A stretch of 64,000 nucleotides of DNA from Caproiciproducens sp. CPB-2 (lineage in GTDB: Bacteria; Bacillota; Clostridia; Oscillospirales; Acutalibacteraceae): assembly GCF_036287215.1 (NCBI RefSeq), contig NZ_CP142860.1:2976001-3040000 (forward strand). Reading direction: 5' to 3'. Every line of letters starts with the position of its first letter. Position 1 is the stretch's first letter. This document shows positions 25,090 to 34,464 of the stretch, piece by piece. A program made the position numbers and the translations under genes. The notes under the pieces are model-generated. The model was not told the DNA's origin. It did not search any database and saw only the letters and a program-made list of their open reading frames with translations.

Positions 25090-25974
25090 ATGCTAGATCT
25101 CGTGCCTTACATTAATGACCCGAATTCGCTCATCTCGCATAAATGCCTCGTGAAAATCAACGCGGTTTACAAATCCCTCAAATCGGCGGAAATGAAAGCT
25201 GTTGACTTCATGCTCAACCATCCTCTGGAATTTGCCAACAACACCATCGTCGATCTGGCCGCGCAGGCGGGGTGCAGCGAAGCTACGATTGTCCGGGTGG
25301 CGCGCAAGCTCGGATTCAGCGGATACGTGGAGCTGAAGGGATCGCTGCTGCGCACAAAAAATGACAGCGACGTGCTCTATGAAGCGATTTCTTCGGAAGA
25401 CAATGAAATGGATGTCGTCCGCAAAGTATTCCAGACCTCCATTCAGGCTGTTTCCGATACATTGAACATCATTGACATTTCCCACTACGAACAGGCCGTC
25501 GGGGCCCTGCAAAAAGCTGGCAAGGTCCTCTTCATCGGAGCGGGCGACGCGTCGACGGTCGCGATGACGGGGTACTATAAATTCAGCAGGATGGGCATCA
25601 ACGCCATATTCTCACAGGACTACGATATTCAGCTGATTTCCGCTTCCCAGCTCGATAAAGGGGACGTAGTGATAGCAATCTCGCATTCCGGGCAGACGAA
25701 AACGGTGATCGATGTTGTCCGCGCGGCGAAAGGCGAAGGCGCAACCATCATCAGCATCACTAATTTCCCGATGTCGACGCTGGCAAAGCTGTCCAACATT
25801 TCTCTGATCACCGCAGCCTATGTCAAAAACGTTATCGGAGAAATCATGACAAAACGTATTCCCGCGCTTTGCATTATCGAAAGTCTTTATATCAGTCTGG
25901 CTCGTAAAATGGACATGGCCATTGCGGTTGCGATGGAAAAATCCAACGAGATTCTCACCACCAATAAAATATAA
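25090..25974 (+). CDS. RpiR/MurR-family transcriptional regulator
   Basis: A 294-residue regulator with an N-terminal RpiR helix-turn-helix (residues about 15-90; TIVDLAAQAGCSEATIVRVA then RKLGFSGYVELK) and a C-terminal SIS domain (VLFIGAGDASTVAMTGYYKF, then DVVIAISHSGQTKTVIDVV). SIS domains of this family bind sugar phosphates and switch DNA binding. It is the last gene of the catabolic operon, separated from the kinase gene by four bases. It is expected to control both divergent operons through palindromes in the 18664-19035 gap. A 20-bp-arm hairpin follows as terminator. Confidence 0.93.
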   Translation: MLDLVPYINDPNSLISHKCLVKINAVYKSLKSAEMKAVDFMLNHPLEFANNTIVDLAAQAGCSEATIVRVARKLGFSGYVELKGSLLRTKNDSDVLYEAISSEDNEMDVVRKVFQTSIQAVSDTLNIIDISHYEQAVGALQKAGKVLFIGAGDASTVAMTGYYKFSRMGINAIFSQDYDIQLISASQLDKGDVVIAISHSGQTKTVIDVVRAAKGEGATIISITNFPMSTLAKLSNISLITAAYVKNVIGEIMTKRIPALCIIESLYISLARKMDMAIAVAMEKSNEILTTNKI

Positions 25975-26096
25975 TTCTACTCACAGATTTTTAAGAACGG
26001 GTTCCCAGCCTCTGCCGCAAGCCAAAGATTTTTAGTCCCATGTTTCACGCAATTTTCTTGAGAGAACAGCCGTCATATCAAAGGGGCCGCCCCCGA

Positions 26097-26140
26097 TAAA
26101 TCGAAAGCGCAGGAAGAAAACTTCCTGCGCTTTCGATTTA
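26097..26140. terminator. Very strong hairpin ending the carbohydrate operon
   Basis: Perfect 20-bp arms (26097-26116 and 26121-26140) separated by AAAA. The stem reads TAAATCGAAAGCGCAGGAAG and its complement, with A/T-rich outer ends that can act as the T-run in both directions. It lies about 120 bases after the RpiR gene and insulates the CRISPR operon. Confidence 0.9.
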
Positions 26141-26436
26141 CCCTATGATCCAGACTGCGAGCGAATGTTTTCCATTGCTGTCCGCATGATTTTTCTTTAT
26201 TATCGCCATCAAGACGGTCAGGGGCTTAAAAAATGATTCACTTTAAAAAGAAGGAAGGCATCCTGAAATTACGACGCCATGATGGATTTTGATATTATGA
26301 TAAAAATCAACTTGCAATATGTAAAATTATAGTTAAAATACCAAAATTTTGTCGGCTTATTATTGATATATTTATATTCAGGAAGTATACTGGAAAAAAG
26401 TATCCCTTTTAAACACGAAAATTCAGAGGTGGACAA
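26141..26436 (+). promoter_or_regulatory. cas operon promoter region
   Basis: The gap between the RpiR terminator and cas3 becomes AT-rich near its end. A promoter with TTGATA (26363-26368), 17 bases of spacing and TATACT (26386-26391) lies 46 bases before the cas3 ATG. No other gene or obvious operator is seen here. Confidence 0.65.
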
Positions 26437-28902
26437 ATGGAAGATCACCGCATTTTAGCACACATCGATCAAAAAACCGGCCGCGAACAGCCGCTTTCGG
26501 AGCACAGCCGGAACGTGGCCGCATCCTGCGGGAAATCCTGTGAAAAAATCGGGCTTTCTTCCCTTGGGCTGCTGGCCGGCCTCCTGCATGACAGCGGCAA
26601 GGGAACGATGCAATTCCAGCGCTATCTGCGCGGCGGAGACGCGTCGCAGCGGGGGAAAATCCCCCACTCCTTCTGCGGAGCCCGGTACTGCTATGAAAAC
26701 TGGGGATTGGACGGCTCCGTCAAGGGGCTTACGGCGGAACTTCTTGCCGCCGCTGTCTGCGGGCACCACGGCGGGCTGCCGGATGTAACGGGCGTTACCG
26801 GGGACGACTGCCTGCGGCGGCGCGCGTGGCCCGAAAAGGAGATCAGCTACGAAGAGGCTTTACAAAACTATTTTCAGGAAAGTTCCTGTCCCCGGGAACT
26901 GGACGATCTGTTTCTGAAAGCGCAGCAGGAGGTTGGAAAGCTCGGAAATTCCATCCGAAGCCTCTGTGAAAAAATTCCCGCCGGCGGCAGAAGGAAGGCG
27001 TTCTGCTTTCTTTTGGGAATGGTCCAGCGGTATCTGCTGAGCTGCCTGATCGACGCCGACCGGTATGACACCTTTTTATTTGAAGCAAACGAGCAGGAAC
27101 CGCAGCCGCCGGATCTGCATGCTTTATGGCGGGAGCTTTCCGAAAAATTGGAAAACCATCTGCGGGGATTCTCCGGGCAGTCCCCCATCGACCAAAAGCG
27201 CCGGGCAATTTCCGGGCAATGCCTTCGGTTCAGCAAAAACGGCAGCGGAATCTACCGGCTGTCCGTACCGACCGGCTCCGGAAAAACGCTCAGCTCCCTG
27301 CGCTACGCCCTGAACTGCGCAAAGGAAAACGGCAAGGAGCACGTCTTTTACATAGCCCCCTATAAAAGCATTCTGGAGCAGAACGCTTCGGATATCCGGG
27401 CCGCCCTCGGCCTGGATGACGAGAATGCACAGACGGCCAGAATCCTGCTGGAACACCACAGCGACGTGGTTGTTGACGACGAGGAAAAGGAGGAGGCCGG
27501 CCGCCGCGAGCTCCTGACCCAGCGGTGGTCGCCGCCGGTGATCCTCACCACCACGGTACAGTTTCTCAACACGCTTTTCGACGGGAGGACCGGATGCGTA
27601 CGACGCATGCACAGTCTGGCAAATTCCGTGATTATTCTGGACGAGGTTCAGGCGATCCCTGTGAAATGCACGCTTCTGCTCAACGCGGCGCTGGATTTTC
27701 TCGCGTACGTCTGCAACTGCGCGGTCGTTCTCTGCACCGCGACCCAGCCGAGTTCGGAGGAGCTAAAAGTTCCGGTTATTCCGGGCGAGCCAGCGCAGAT
27801 GACCGAAAATCTGGAAGAGACGTTCGCGGCCTTCCGACGCACCCGGGTCGTGGACAAAACCGCCCAAGGCGCTTTTTCCGCGGACCGGCTGGCGGATTTC
27901 TGCGCCGGCCGGCTGGACGGCTGTGAAAACCTGCTGGCAATTCTGAACACAAAATCCGCCGCAGCTTCCCTGTACCGCACACTGCAGTCCCGCATGGAGG
28001 AGCTCCCGCGGGAAGAGCGCGTGCCGCTCTATTTCCTGAGCACCAGCCTGTGCCCGCAGCACCGTATCGACCGGATCCGGGAAATCCGCGACAGGCTCAA
28101 GGTTCCGGGCGCCGGCCGGATGGTCTGCGTCAGCACCCAGCTGATCGAGGCCGGGGTCAACCTGTCTTTCCAGTGCGTGATCCGCTCTCTCGCCGGGCTG
28201 GACAGCATTGCGCAGGCTGCCGGGCGCTGCAACCGCCACGGGGAAAGCGCCTGCCGCGATATTTTCATTGTGAAATGCGCGGATGAAAATCTCTCCTCGC
28301 TTCCAGATATCCAAAAGGCACAGGAGGCCGCCGCCGAAGTGCTGGATGCCTTTCGGATCAATTCCGGGCAATTCGGGGACGACCCGCTTTCCCCCCGGGC
28401 GGTCAGGCGATATTACCACGACTACTATCATCTACAGGAGCATCAGCTTCCTTATCCCGTCAGCGAAAAAGACGATCCCAAGCTCTTCGCTCCGACCGAT
28501 TTGTTCGATCTCTTATCCGAAAATTCCCTGTCCCGAAAAAGCAGTGCGGAAAACCGTGTTCCCCGCCCGCCGCACCCGATGCATCAGGCGTTTGAAACGG
28601 CGGGAAAGCTTTTTGAAGCCATTGAAAAGGGCGGCCTTGACGTGATCGTTCCGTATGGGGAAGGAAAAAACCTGATCGCGGAGCTGTGCGCGGAACCCGA
28701 TCTGCGCGAGCTGCCGGGGCTGATCCGGCGGGCGCAGCGTTTTACCGTCCACCTGTTCGACGGCGAGCGGAGAAAGCTCAGCGATCTGGGAGCGATCCAT
28801 ATTCTGCCCGACAGCGGCGCGGCCATTCTGCGCGAAGGGTTTTACCACCCCGACCTCGGCGTACAGACACGCCGCGCGGAAATGGACACACTGATCGAAT
28901 AA
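26437..28902 (+). CDS. cas3: CRISPR-associated nuclease/helicase Cas3 (type I-C)
   Basis: An 821-residue protein with an N-terminal HD nuclease domain (His23 in LSEHSRN, His51-Asp52 in LLHDSGKG, then a GHHGGL motif) fused to a superfamily 2 helicase. The helicase has Walker A VPTGSGKTLSS near residue 277, the DEVQ box in VIILDEVQAIP near residue 400, CTATQPS and the later motif AAGRCNRHG. In type I systems Cas3 is recruited by Cascade and degrades target DNA. AGGTGGAC precedes the ATG. It is the first gene of the operon with a promoter just upstream. All catalytic motifs look intact, so interference should be active. Confidence 0.95.
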   Translation: MEDHRILAHIDQKTGREQPLSEHSRNVAASCGKSCEKIGLSSLGLLAGLLHDSGKGTMQFQRYLRGGDASQRGKIPHSFCGARYCYENWGLDGSVKGLTAELLAAAVCGHHGGLPDVTGVTGDDCLRRRAWPEKEISYEEALQNYFQESSCPRELDDLFLKAQQEVGKLGNSIRSLCEKIPAGGRRKAFCFLLGMVQRYLLSCLIDADRYDTFLFEANEQEPQPPDLHALWRELSEKLENHLRGFSGQSPIDQKRRAISGQCLRFSKNGSGIYRLSVPTGSGKTLSSLRYALNCAKENGKEHVFYIAPYKSILEQNASDIRAALGLDDENAQTARILLEHHSDVVVDDEEKEEAGRRELLTQRWSPPVILTTTVQFLNTLFDGRTGCVRRMHSLANSVIILDEVQAIPVKCTLLLNAALDFLAYVCNCAVVLCTATQPSSEELKVPVIPGEPAQMTENLEETFAAFRRTRVVDKTAQGAFSADRLADFCAGRLDGCENLLAILNTKSAAASLYRTLQSRMEELPREERVPLYFLSTSLCPQHRIDRIREIRDRLKVPGAGRMVCVSTQLIEAGVNLSFQCVIRSLAGLDSIAQAAGRCNRHGESACRDIFIVKCADENLSSLPDIQKAQEAAAEVLDAFRINSGQFGDDPLSPRAVRRYYHDYYHLQEHQLPYPVSEKDDPKLFAPTDLFDLLSENSLSRKSSAENRVPRPPHPMHQAFETAGKLFEAIEKGGLDVIVPYGEGKNLIAELCAEPDLRELPGLIRRAQRFTVHLFDGERRKLSDLGAIHILPDSGAAILREGFYHPDLGVQTRRAEMDTLIE

Positions 28903-28928
28903 TCTGTTTACAGAAAGGAGAATCATCA

Positions 28929-29678
28929 TTGGAATATGAAAACAGCGTAAGTTTTCTGGTTTCCGGCAAAATGGCGCTTTTCAGCGACCCGGTCACAAGG
29001 GCCGGAGGGGAAAAATGCAGCTACCAGGTACCGACCTATCAGGCGCTCAAGGGTATTTTGGAATCCGTGTACTGGAAACCGACTTTTGTGTGGCATGTGG
29101 ACGCGGTGCGGGTCATGAACCCCATCTGCAGCCGGTCGGAGGGGATCCGCCCCATCGGTTATACCGGCGGGAACACGCTTTCCATTTACACGTACCTGAC
29201 CGACGTCGCCTATGAGGTAAAAGCCCATTTTGAGTGGAACGAAAACAGGCCCGACCTTTCGGGCGACCGCAATGAAAACAAGCATTACCTGATCGCGAAG
29301 CGCATGATCGAACGCGGCGGGCGGCGCGACGTATTCCTCGGCACAAGGGAATGCCAGGCGTATGTCGAGCCCTGCGAATCCGGGTTTTCCGATACGGCGA
29401 AAGGGTATTACCGAGATACGCCCGAGCTTTCCTTCGGCCTGATGTTCCACGGATTCAATTATCCCGACGAAACCGGACGGAATCAGCTGGAAAGCCGCTT
29501 CTGGTATCCGAAAATGAGAAACGGCGTCATCGAATTCTGTACCCCCGGGGACTGCCCCGTGGTAACGGTCATTAAAAAGCAAAAGCCAAAGGCGTTTGTA
29601 ATCGGGCAGAACATGTCCGGCTGCGACGGTCCGGCAAAGGAGGCGGCACCGAATGGGCTGGATGCAGAAGCTCTATGA
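28929..29678 (+). CDS. cas5c: Cas5d/Cas5c, crRNA-processing subunit of type I-C Cascade
   Basis: A 249-residue RAMP protein. A TTG at 28929 is the best start: AAAGGAG lies nine bases upstream and the frame then begins LEYENSVSFLVSGKMALFSD, the usual Cas5 N-terminal strand; the frame further upstream lies inside cas3. The glycine-rich PIGYTGGNTLSIYTYLTDVA and the aromatic C-terminal strands fit Cas5d. In type I-C this subunit replaces Cas6 and cuts the repeat to make the 5' handle of crRNA. Its 3' end overlaps cas8c by 26 bases. Confidence 0.93.
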   Translation: MEYENSVSFLVSGKMALFSDPVTRAGGEKCSYQVPTYQALKGILESVYWKPTFVWHVDAVRVMNPICSRSEGIRPIGYTGGNTLSIYTYLTDVAYEVKAHFEWNENRPDLSGDRNENKHYLIAKRMIERGGRRDVFLGTRECQAYVEPCESGFSDTAKGYYRDTPELSFGLMFHGFNYPDETGRNQLESRFWYPKMRNGVIEFCTPGDCPVVTVIKKQKPKAFVIGQNMSGCDGPAKEAAPNGLDAEAL

Positions 29679-31623
29679 AACCTATGAAAACTGCCAAAGC
29701 CTTGTGGGCGTAAAGGAAGGCGAGCTCCCTCCCCTCATGCCCATTTACCACACCATCCAACAGGCGCACGTGGAAGCGGTCATCGACACCAACGGCTGCT
29801 GGCGGCCCGGCCGCGCGAAGGTCCTGGCCGACAAAAAGGACCGGGCCACGCTGATTCCCTGTACGGAACAGTCGTCCGTCAGAACCAGCGGCCCCGTACC
29901 CCACCCGCTGTTTGACGGTCTGAAATACATTGCGGGGGACTACGGAAACTACCGTGACCCGAAAAGCAGCCACTACGCCGAATATATTGAGCAGCTTTCC
30001 GCATGGTGCGGTTCGCCGTACGTCCATCCGAAGGTCCGCGCCATTCTGGAATATCTGAAAAAGGGAACGCTGATGGCCGATTTGATTCGCGACAATATTT
30101 TATACCGGGAGGAATCCGGGCGGCTGCCGGAAAGCTGGGACGGCAAAAAAGAAGATACCCCTCCCATTTTCAAAGTGTGCTCCAAGGACCAGGCCGATGC
30201 CTTTGTCCGATTTTGGGTGGTTCCGGCGGACGGCTCGGAGGATTTGCAGAGCCGACCGTGGGAGGATGAAACCGTTTGGAAAAGCTTTATCGACTATCAG
30301 AACAGCCTGCAGACGGACCGGGGCTACTGCTATGTTTTAGGAAAAGAGATGCCCGTGTCTTCCTTCAGCCCGAAATATATCCGACGGCCGGGCGACGGCG
30401 CAAAGCTGATTTCCGCCAACGACGACAGCAGTTTCACCTACCGCGGCAGATTTGAAACGCCTTCCCAGGCGTTCTGCGTCGGGCGGGAAACGACGGAAAA
30501 AGCCCACAACGCCCTAAAATGGCTGATTCCCCGGCAGGCTTATGTCAACGGGGACCAGATCATCCTTTCGTGGAGGACGGACGGCAGCAAAGCGATCGAC
30601 CCGTGTGAAGGAGCGCTGGATTTGCTGTTCGACCTTGAGCCCGACCCGCCGCCGGTCACGACCGGGGAGGAATTCGCGGCGCGTTTTACAAAAGCGATGG
30701 CGGGATACGGCGGCAATCTGAAAGGCTGGGAGGACATGTGCGTCATCGGGCTGGATTCCGCCACACCGGGCCGGCTTTCCGTTTTTTACTACCGTGAAAT
30801 GCAGGCGAAGGACCTTTTTACGCGCGTGAAAAGCTGGCACGACACCTGTTCCTGGGAGCTGTACGGCTTTCCTGAGACCGCTTGGAAGTCGGGTGAAAAA
30901 ACAAGGCCGATGCCTTTCCGGGGCGCGCCTTCCCCAAAATCCATTGTGAAGGCGGCCTACGGCAGCCGCGCCGACGACAAGCTTATGAAAAGCGCCGTAC
31001 AGCGCCTGCTGCCGTGTATTGTGGACGGCGCTCCCCTGCCCGAAGACCTGATGCTCTGCGCAGCCCGGCGCGCCTCCAACCCCGAGGCAATGGACAAAGG
31101 GGAATACCGAATGACGCTCGGGGTCGCCTGCGCCTTAATCCGCAAATACCGCAACGACCGCATCAACCATAAACAAATCAAGGATGAAACATACAGGGAG
31201 GTTTGGACCATGGCATTGAATCCGGAGGAAAACGACAGAAGCTACCTGTTCGGCAGGGCGCTCGCCTACGCGCAGCAGATCGAAAGCTATTCGCTCGGGC
31301 TGTCGGAAACATCCCGCAGCACCAACGCGGAGCGGGTGCAGGCGGCGTTCAGCCAGCACCCCGCGAAAACATGGAAAACGTTATACCATCAGCTTCTGCC
31401 CTATCTGCAGAAGCTCGGCGACAGGGGGAAACGGTACCGGGAGGAGCTGGACGAAGTGATTTCCCGTATTCCCGTCAGTGAATTTTCAAACGCTCCGCTC
31501 TCCGAAATTTATCTGCTGGGCTATGCGTGCCAGATGCAGAAATTTCATGAGGAAAAGCAGGAAAACATCCGTAAAAAAATGGAAGCTGCTGAAAGCAGTA
31601 CAAAAGGAGAGGAAAATAAATGA
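29653..31623 (+). CDS. cas8c: Cas8c/Csd1, large subunit of type I-C Cascade
   Basis: A 656-residue protein beginning MGWMQKLYETYENCQSLVGV, the typical Csd1 opening, and positioned between cas5 and cas7 as in all type I-C operons. The N-terminal part is a large non-enzymatic domain that recognises the PAM. The C-terminal helical part (from about residue 450, with LGVACALIRKYRNDRINHK and SYLFGRALAYAQQIE) contains the region that in many I-C systems is also translated separately as the small subunit Cas11c. The start overlaps cas5 and the stop overlaps cas7 by four bases, so expression is tightly coupled. Confidence 0.94.
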   Translation: MGWMQKLYETYENCQSLVGVKEGELPPLMPIYHTIQQAHVEAVIDTNGCWRPGRAKVLADKKDRATLIPCTEQSSVRTSGPVPHPLFDGLKYIAGDYGNYRDPKSSHYAEYIEQLSAWCGSPYVHPKVRAILEYLKKGTLMADLIRDNILYREESGRLPESWDGKKEDTPPIFKVCSKDQADAFVRFWVVPADGSEDLQSRPWEDETVWKSFIDYQNSLQTDRGYCYVLGKEMPVSSFSPKYIRRPGDGAKLISANDDSSFTYRGRFETPSQAFCVGRETTEKAHNALKWLIPRQAYVNGDQIILSWRTDGSKAIDPCEGALDLLFDLEPDPPPVTTGEEFAARFTKAMAGYGGNLKGWEDMCVIGLDSATPGRLSVFYYREMQAKDLFTRVKSWHDTCSWELYGFPETAWKSGEKTRPMPFRGAPSPKSIVKAAYGSRADDKLMKSAVQRLLPCIVDGAPLPEDLMLCAARRASNPEAMDKGEYRMTLGVACALIRKYRNDRINHKQIKDETYREVWTMALNPEENDRSYLFGRALAYAQQIESYSLGLSETSRSTNAERVQAAFSQHPAKTWKTLYHQLLPYLQKLGDRGKRYREELDEVISRIPVSEFSNAPLSEIYLLGYACQMQKFHEEKQENIRKKMEAAESSTKGEENK

Positions 31624-32480
31624 GCACACTGGCCAACAAGATCGACTTCGCGGTAATTTTGTCCGTAAAAAATGCAAACCCGAACGGCGACCCGCTGAAC
31701 GGCAACCGTCCCCGCGAGACCTATGACGGCATCGGCGAAATTTCGGACGTATGCATCAAACGGAAAATCCGCAACCGCCTGATGGATATGGGGCAGCCTG
31801 TTTTCGTCCAGTCCGATGACAAACGCGCGGACGGCTTCAAAAGCCTGAAGGAACGCGCGGATTCCGTAGACGAGCTGAAAAAGACAAAAGACAGTGAGCT
31901 CTATGCGAAAGTCGCCTGTGAAAAATGGATGGATGTGCGTTCCTTCGGGCAGGTCTTCGCTTTCAAAGGCAACGACGTCTCCGTCGGCGTACGCGGTCCC
32001 GTTTCCGTCCACCCGGCCTTCAGCGTCGACCCCATCGACATCGCCAGCATCCAGATCACCAAAAGCGTCAACAGCGTGACGGGAGATAAGAAATCCTCCG
32101 ACACCATGGGGATGAAGCACTGCGTTCCTTTCGGCGTCTACGTGTTTTACGGCAGTATCAACTGCCAGCTGGCGGAAAAGACGGGATTTACGGAAGAGGA
32201 CGCAGAGCTCATCCGCAAAGCACTGATTTCTCTGTTTGAAAACGACAGCTCCTCGGCGCGGCCGGACGGAAGCATGGAAATCTGCAAGGTATTCTGGTGG
32301 AAGCACAACTGTAAAACCGGACAGTACTCTTCCGCCAAGGTGCACCGTTCCCTACACATTGACCAGATCGAAGGCAAAAAGGCCCCGGGCGGCAATCTGC
32401 CTTTCCGTATGGAGGATTACTATACCGTCACGGTCGATACGCTGGACGGACTCACCCCTGAAATTTACGATGGAATATAG
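31620..32480 (+). CDS. cas7c: Cas7c/Csd2, backbone subunit of type I-C Cascade
   Basis: A 286-residue RAMP protein with the Csd2/Csh2 signature: ILSVKNANPNGDPLNGNRPR near residue 20 and GVRGPVSVHPAFSVDPIDIA near residue 120, followed by MGMKHCVPFGVYVFYGSIN. Several copies coat the crRNA spacer in Cascade. The ATG overlaps the cas8c stop (ATGA), and the stop lies 11 bases inside the cas4 start, so the genes are coupled. No sign of damage. Confidence 0.95.
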   Translation: MSTLANKIDFAVILSVKNANPNGDPLNGNRPRETYDGIGEISDVCIKRKIRNRLMDMGQPVFVQSDDKRADGFKSLKERADSVDELKKTKDSELYAKVACEKWMDVRSFGQVFAFKGNDVSVGVRGPVSVHPAFSVDPIDIASIQITKSVNSVTGDKKSSDTMGMKHCVPFGVYVFYGSINCQLAEKTGFTEEDAELIRKALISLFENDSSSARPDGSMEICKVFWWKHNCKTGQYSSAKVHRSLHIDQIEGKKAPGGNLPFRMEDYYTVTVDTLDGLTPEIYDGI

Positions 32481-33135
32481 CGAGGAGGAATTTCTGAGCA
32501 TCGCCGGCCTCCAGCATTTCGCTTTTTGCCGCCGCCAGTGGGCGCTCGCCTATCTTGAGATGCAGTGGAACGAAAACCTGCGCACCGCCGAGGGCCACAT
32601 CCTGCACGAGAACGCGCACGACTCCTTCTCCGCTGAAAAGCGCGGAGACCGGATTATTTCGCGCGGGATGGCTGTGTTTTCCCGCAGACTCGGCGTAAAC
32701 GGAGTCTGTGACATCGTGGAATTTCACGCTTCTCCCCACGGCGTGCCCATTTTCGGCCGCGAAGGGAAGTGGCTTCCCGTGCCGGTGGAATATAAGCGCG
32801 GGGCGCCGAAAGAAAACGACGCCGACCGTCTGCAGCTGTGCTGTCAGGCCATGTGCCTGGAAGAAATGCTCCTGTGCGGAGAAATTCCAAAGGCCTATCT
32901 GTATTACGGAGAAACCGCCCGCAGGACCGCCGTCCCTCTGGACGAAGCCCTGCGCGGGAAAGTCGCCGCCATGCTTTCGGAAATGCACGAGCTTTCCCGT
33001 CGGAAATATACACCCCGCGTAAAGCCGGCAAAAAGCTGCAACGCCTGCTCGCTGAAAGGGCTTTGTTTACCAAAGCTGTGCCGCGGCGGTTCTGCGGCGG
33101 ATTATCTGAAAAAGCGTCTGGAGGAATTTTCGTGA
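32470..33135 (+). CDS. cas4: Cas4, spacer-acquisition exonuclease
   Basis: A 221-residue RecB-type nuclease. The ATG at 32470 overlaps the end of cas7 and starts MEYSEEEFLSIAGLQHFAFC. Iron-sulfur cysteines are seen at Cys in AFCRRQWAL and in the C-terminal CNACSLKGLCLPKLC. Nuclease residues are seen in GVCDIVEFH (Asp), VPVEYKRG (Glu and Lys) and QLCCQAMCLEEML (Gln). Cas4 trims prespacers and selects those with a correct PAM for Cas1-Cas2. A much longer upstream frame exists but lies inside cas7. The stop is part of the GTGA overlap with cas1. Confidence 0.93.
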   Translation: MEYSEEEFLSIAGLQHFAFCRRQWALAYLEMQWNENLRTAEGHILHENAHDSFSAEKRGDRIISRGMAVFSRRLGVNGVCDIVEFHASPHGVPIFGREGKWLPVPVEYKRGAPKENDADRLQLCCQAMCLEEMLLCGEIPKAYLYYGETARRTAVPLDEALRGKVAAMLSEMHELSRRKYTPRVKPAKSCNACSLKGLCLPKLCRGGSAADYLKKRLEEFS

Positions 33136-34163
33136 AGATATTGGGAAACACGCTGTATGTTACTTCACAGGACGCCTATCTGGCGCTGGACGGTGAAAAC
33201 GTGGTCATACAAAGGGAAGAAAGCGAAACCCGGAGGATTCCGCTGCATAATCTGGACGGAATCGTCACCTTCGGCTATACGGGCGCCAGCCCCGCCCTGA
33301 TGGGGGCCTGCGCCGAACGCGGCGTCGTGCTGACCTTTCTCACCATGCACGGGCGTTTTCTGGCGCGCGTATCGGGAACGGAACAGGGAAACGTGCTGCT
33401 GCGCAAAACCCAGTATCGCTTTTCCGATGACGAGGCGCAAAGCGCGGGGATCGCCCGGGGTTTTATTACCGGAAAACTATTTAATTCCCGCTGGATTGTC
33501 GAGAGGGCCGCCCGGGATTATCCCCTGAGACTGGACAAGGAAAAACTGAGCGGCGTTTCCGCTTCTCTGGCGGACGCGATCCGAAGCCTTCCGTGTGCGG
33601 AAACACTGGAAGATATCCGGGGGATCGAGGGGAAAGCGGCGACACAGTATTTTTCCGTGCTGGACGATATGATCCTGCAGCAGAAGAACGACTTCTTCTT
33701 CCGCAGCCGCAACCGCCGCCCTCCCATGGACAACGTCAACGCGATGATATTCTTTGTCTACACCCTTCTCGCCCACGATACGGCCTCCGCTTTGGAAACC
33801 GTGGGGCTGGACCCTTATGTCGGGTTTCTGCACCGCGACCGGCCGGGAAGGCTTTCCCTCGCGCTGGATCTGATGGAGGAGTTCCGTTCGGTTCTGGCAG
33901 ACCGCTTTGTTCTGACTCTGATCAATACGAAGCAGGTCAACGGCGGAGGTTTTATCCAGAAAGAAAACGGCGCCGTCCTGATGGACGATGATACGCGAAA
34001 AACCATTCTGACTGCCTGGCAAAAGAAAAAGCAGGAACAGATCACCCACCCAATGCTTGGAGAAAAAATGGAGTGGGGCCTTGTCCCGTATTCGCAGGCT
34101 TTGCTTCTTGCGCGGTACCTGCGCGGAGACATGGATGTTTATCCGCCGTTTTTATGGAAATAG
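33132..34163 (+). CDS. cas1: Cas1, CRISPR integrase (type I-C)
   Basis: A 343-residue Cas1. The start is a GTG at 33132 in a GTGA overlap with the cas4 stop, giving VKILGNTLYVTSQDAYLALD, the conserved I-C opening. The catalytic metal residues are in FFFRSRNRRPPMDNVNA (upstream helix with Glu in this family seen near GIEGKAA), VGFLHRDRPGRLSLALDLME (His and the Glu/Asp helix). Cas1 with Cas2 inserts new spacers at the leader end. Intact length for the family. An open frame further upstream is a shadow within cas4. Confidence 0.94.
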   Translation: MKILGNTLYVTSQDAYLALDGENVVIQREESETRRIPLHNLDGIVTFGYTGASPALMGACAERGVVLTFLTMHGRFLARVSGTEQGNVLLRKTQYRFSDDEAQSAGIARGFITGKLFNSRWIVERAARDYPLRLDKEKLSGVSASLADAIRSLPCAETLEDIRGIEGKAATQYFSVLDDMILQQKNDFFFRSRNRRPPMDNVNAMIFFVYTLLAHDTASALETVGLDPYVGFLHRDRPGRLSLALDLMEEFRSVLADRFVLTLINTKQVNGGGFIQKENGAVLMDDDTRKTILTAWQKKKQEQITHPMLGEKMEWGLVPYSQALLLARYLRGDMDVYPPFLWK

Positions 34164-34173
34164 GAGAAGTCAT

Positions 34174-34464
34174 ATGCTCGTATTAATTACTTATGATGTA
34201 AATACGGAAACCCCGGCCGGGCAAAAACGATTGCGCAAGGTCGCAAAAGTATGCGTAAATTACGGACAGCGTGTCCAGAATTCCGTATTTGAATGTATTA
34301 TGGACGCCGCCCTGTGCTGCACGGTCAAGCATCAGCTCGAAAAAATAATCAACCCGGAAAAAGACAGTCTCCGTTTTTACTACCTTGGCGATCACTACAA
34401 AACAAAGGTCGAACACATGGGAGCAAAACCCTCTTTTGATGTTACGGAACCGCTTATTTTATAA
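34174..34464 (+). CDS. cas2: Cas2, CRISPR adaptation protein
   Basis: A 96-residue protein with the Cas2 ferredoxin fold: MLVLITYDVNTETPAGQKRL at the N-terminus carries the conserved Asp8, followed by NYGQRVQNSVFECIM and the C-terminal DSLRFYYLG. TAGGAG lies eight bases before the ATG at 34174. It dimerises and bridges two Cas1 dimers during spacer integration. Last gene of the operon, 173 bases before the first repeat. Confidence 0.95.
   Translation: MLVLITYDVNTETPAGQKRLRKVAKVCVNYGQRVQNSVFECIMDAALCCTVKHQLEKIINPEKDSLRFYYLGDHYKTKVEHMGAKPSFDVTEPLIL

Noticed and set aside
28686..28928. N-terminal extension of cas5 into cas3
   Set aside because: The frame is open, but the extension is arginine/alanine-rich shadow sequence. 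The TTG at 28929 has the ribosome binding site and gives the typical Cas5 start.
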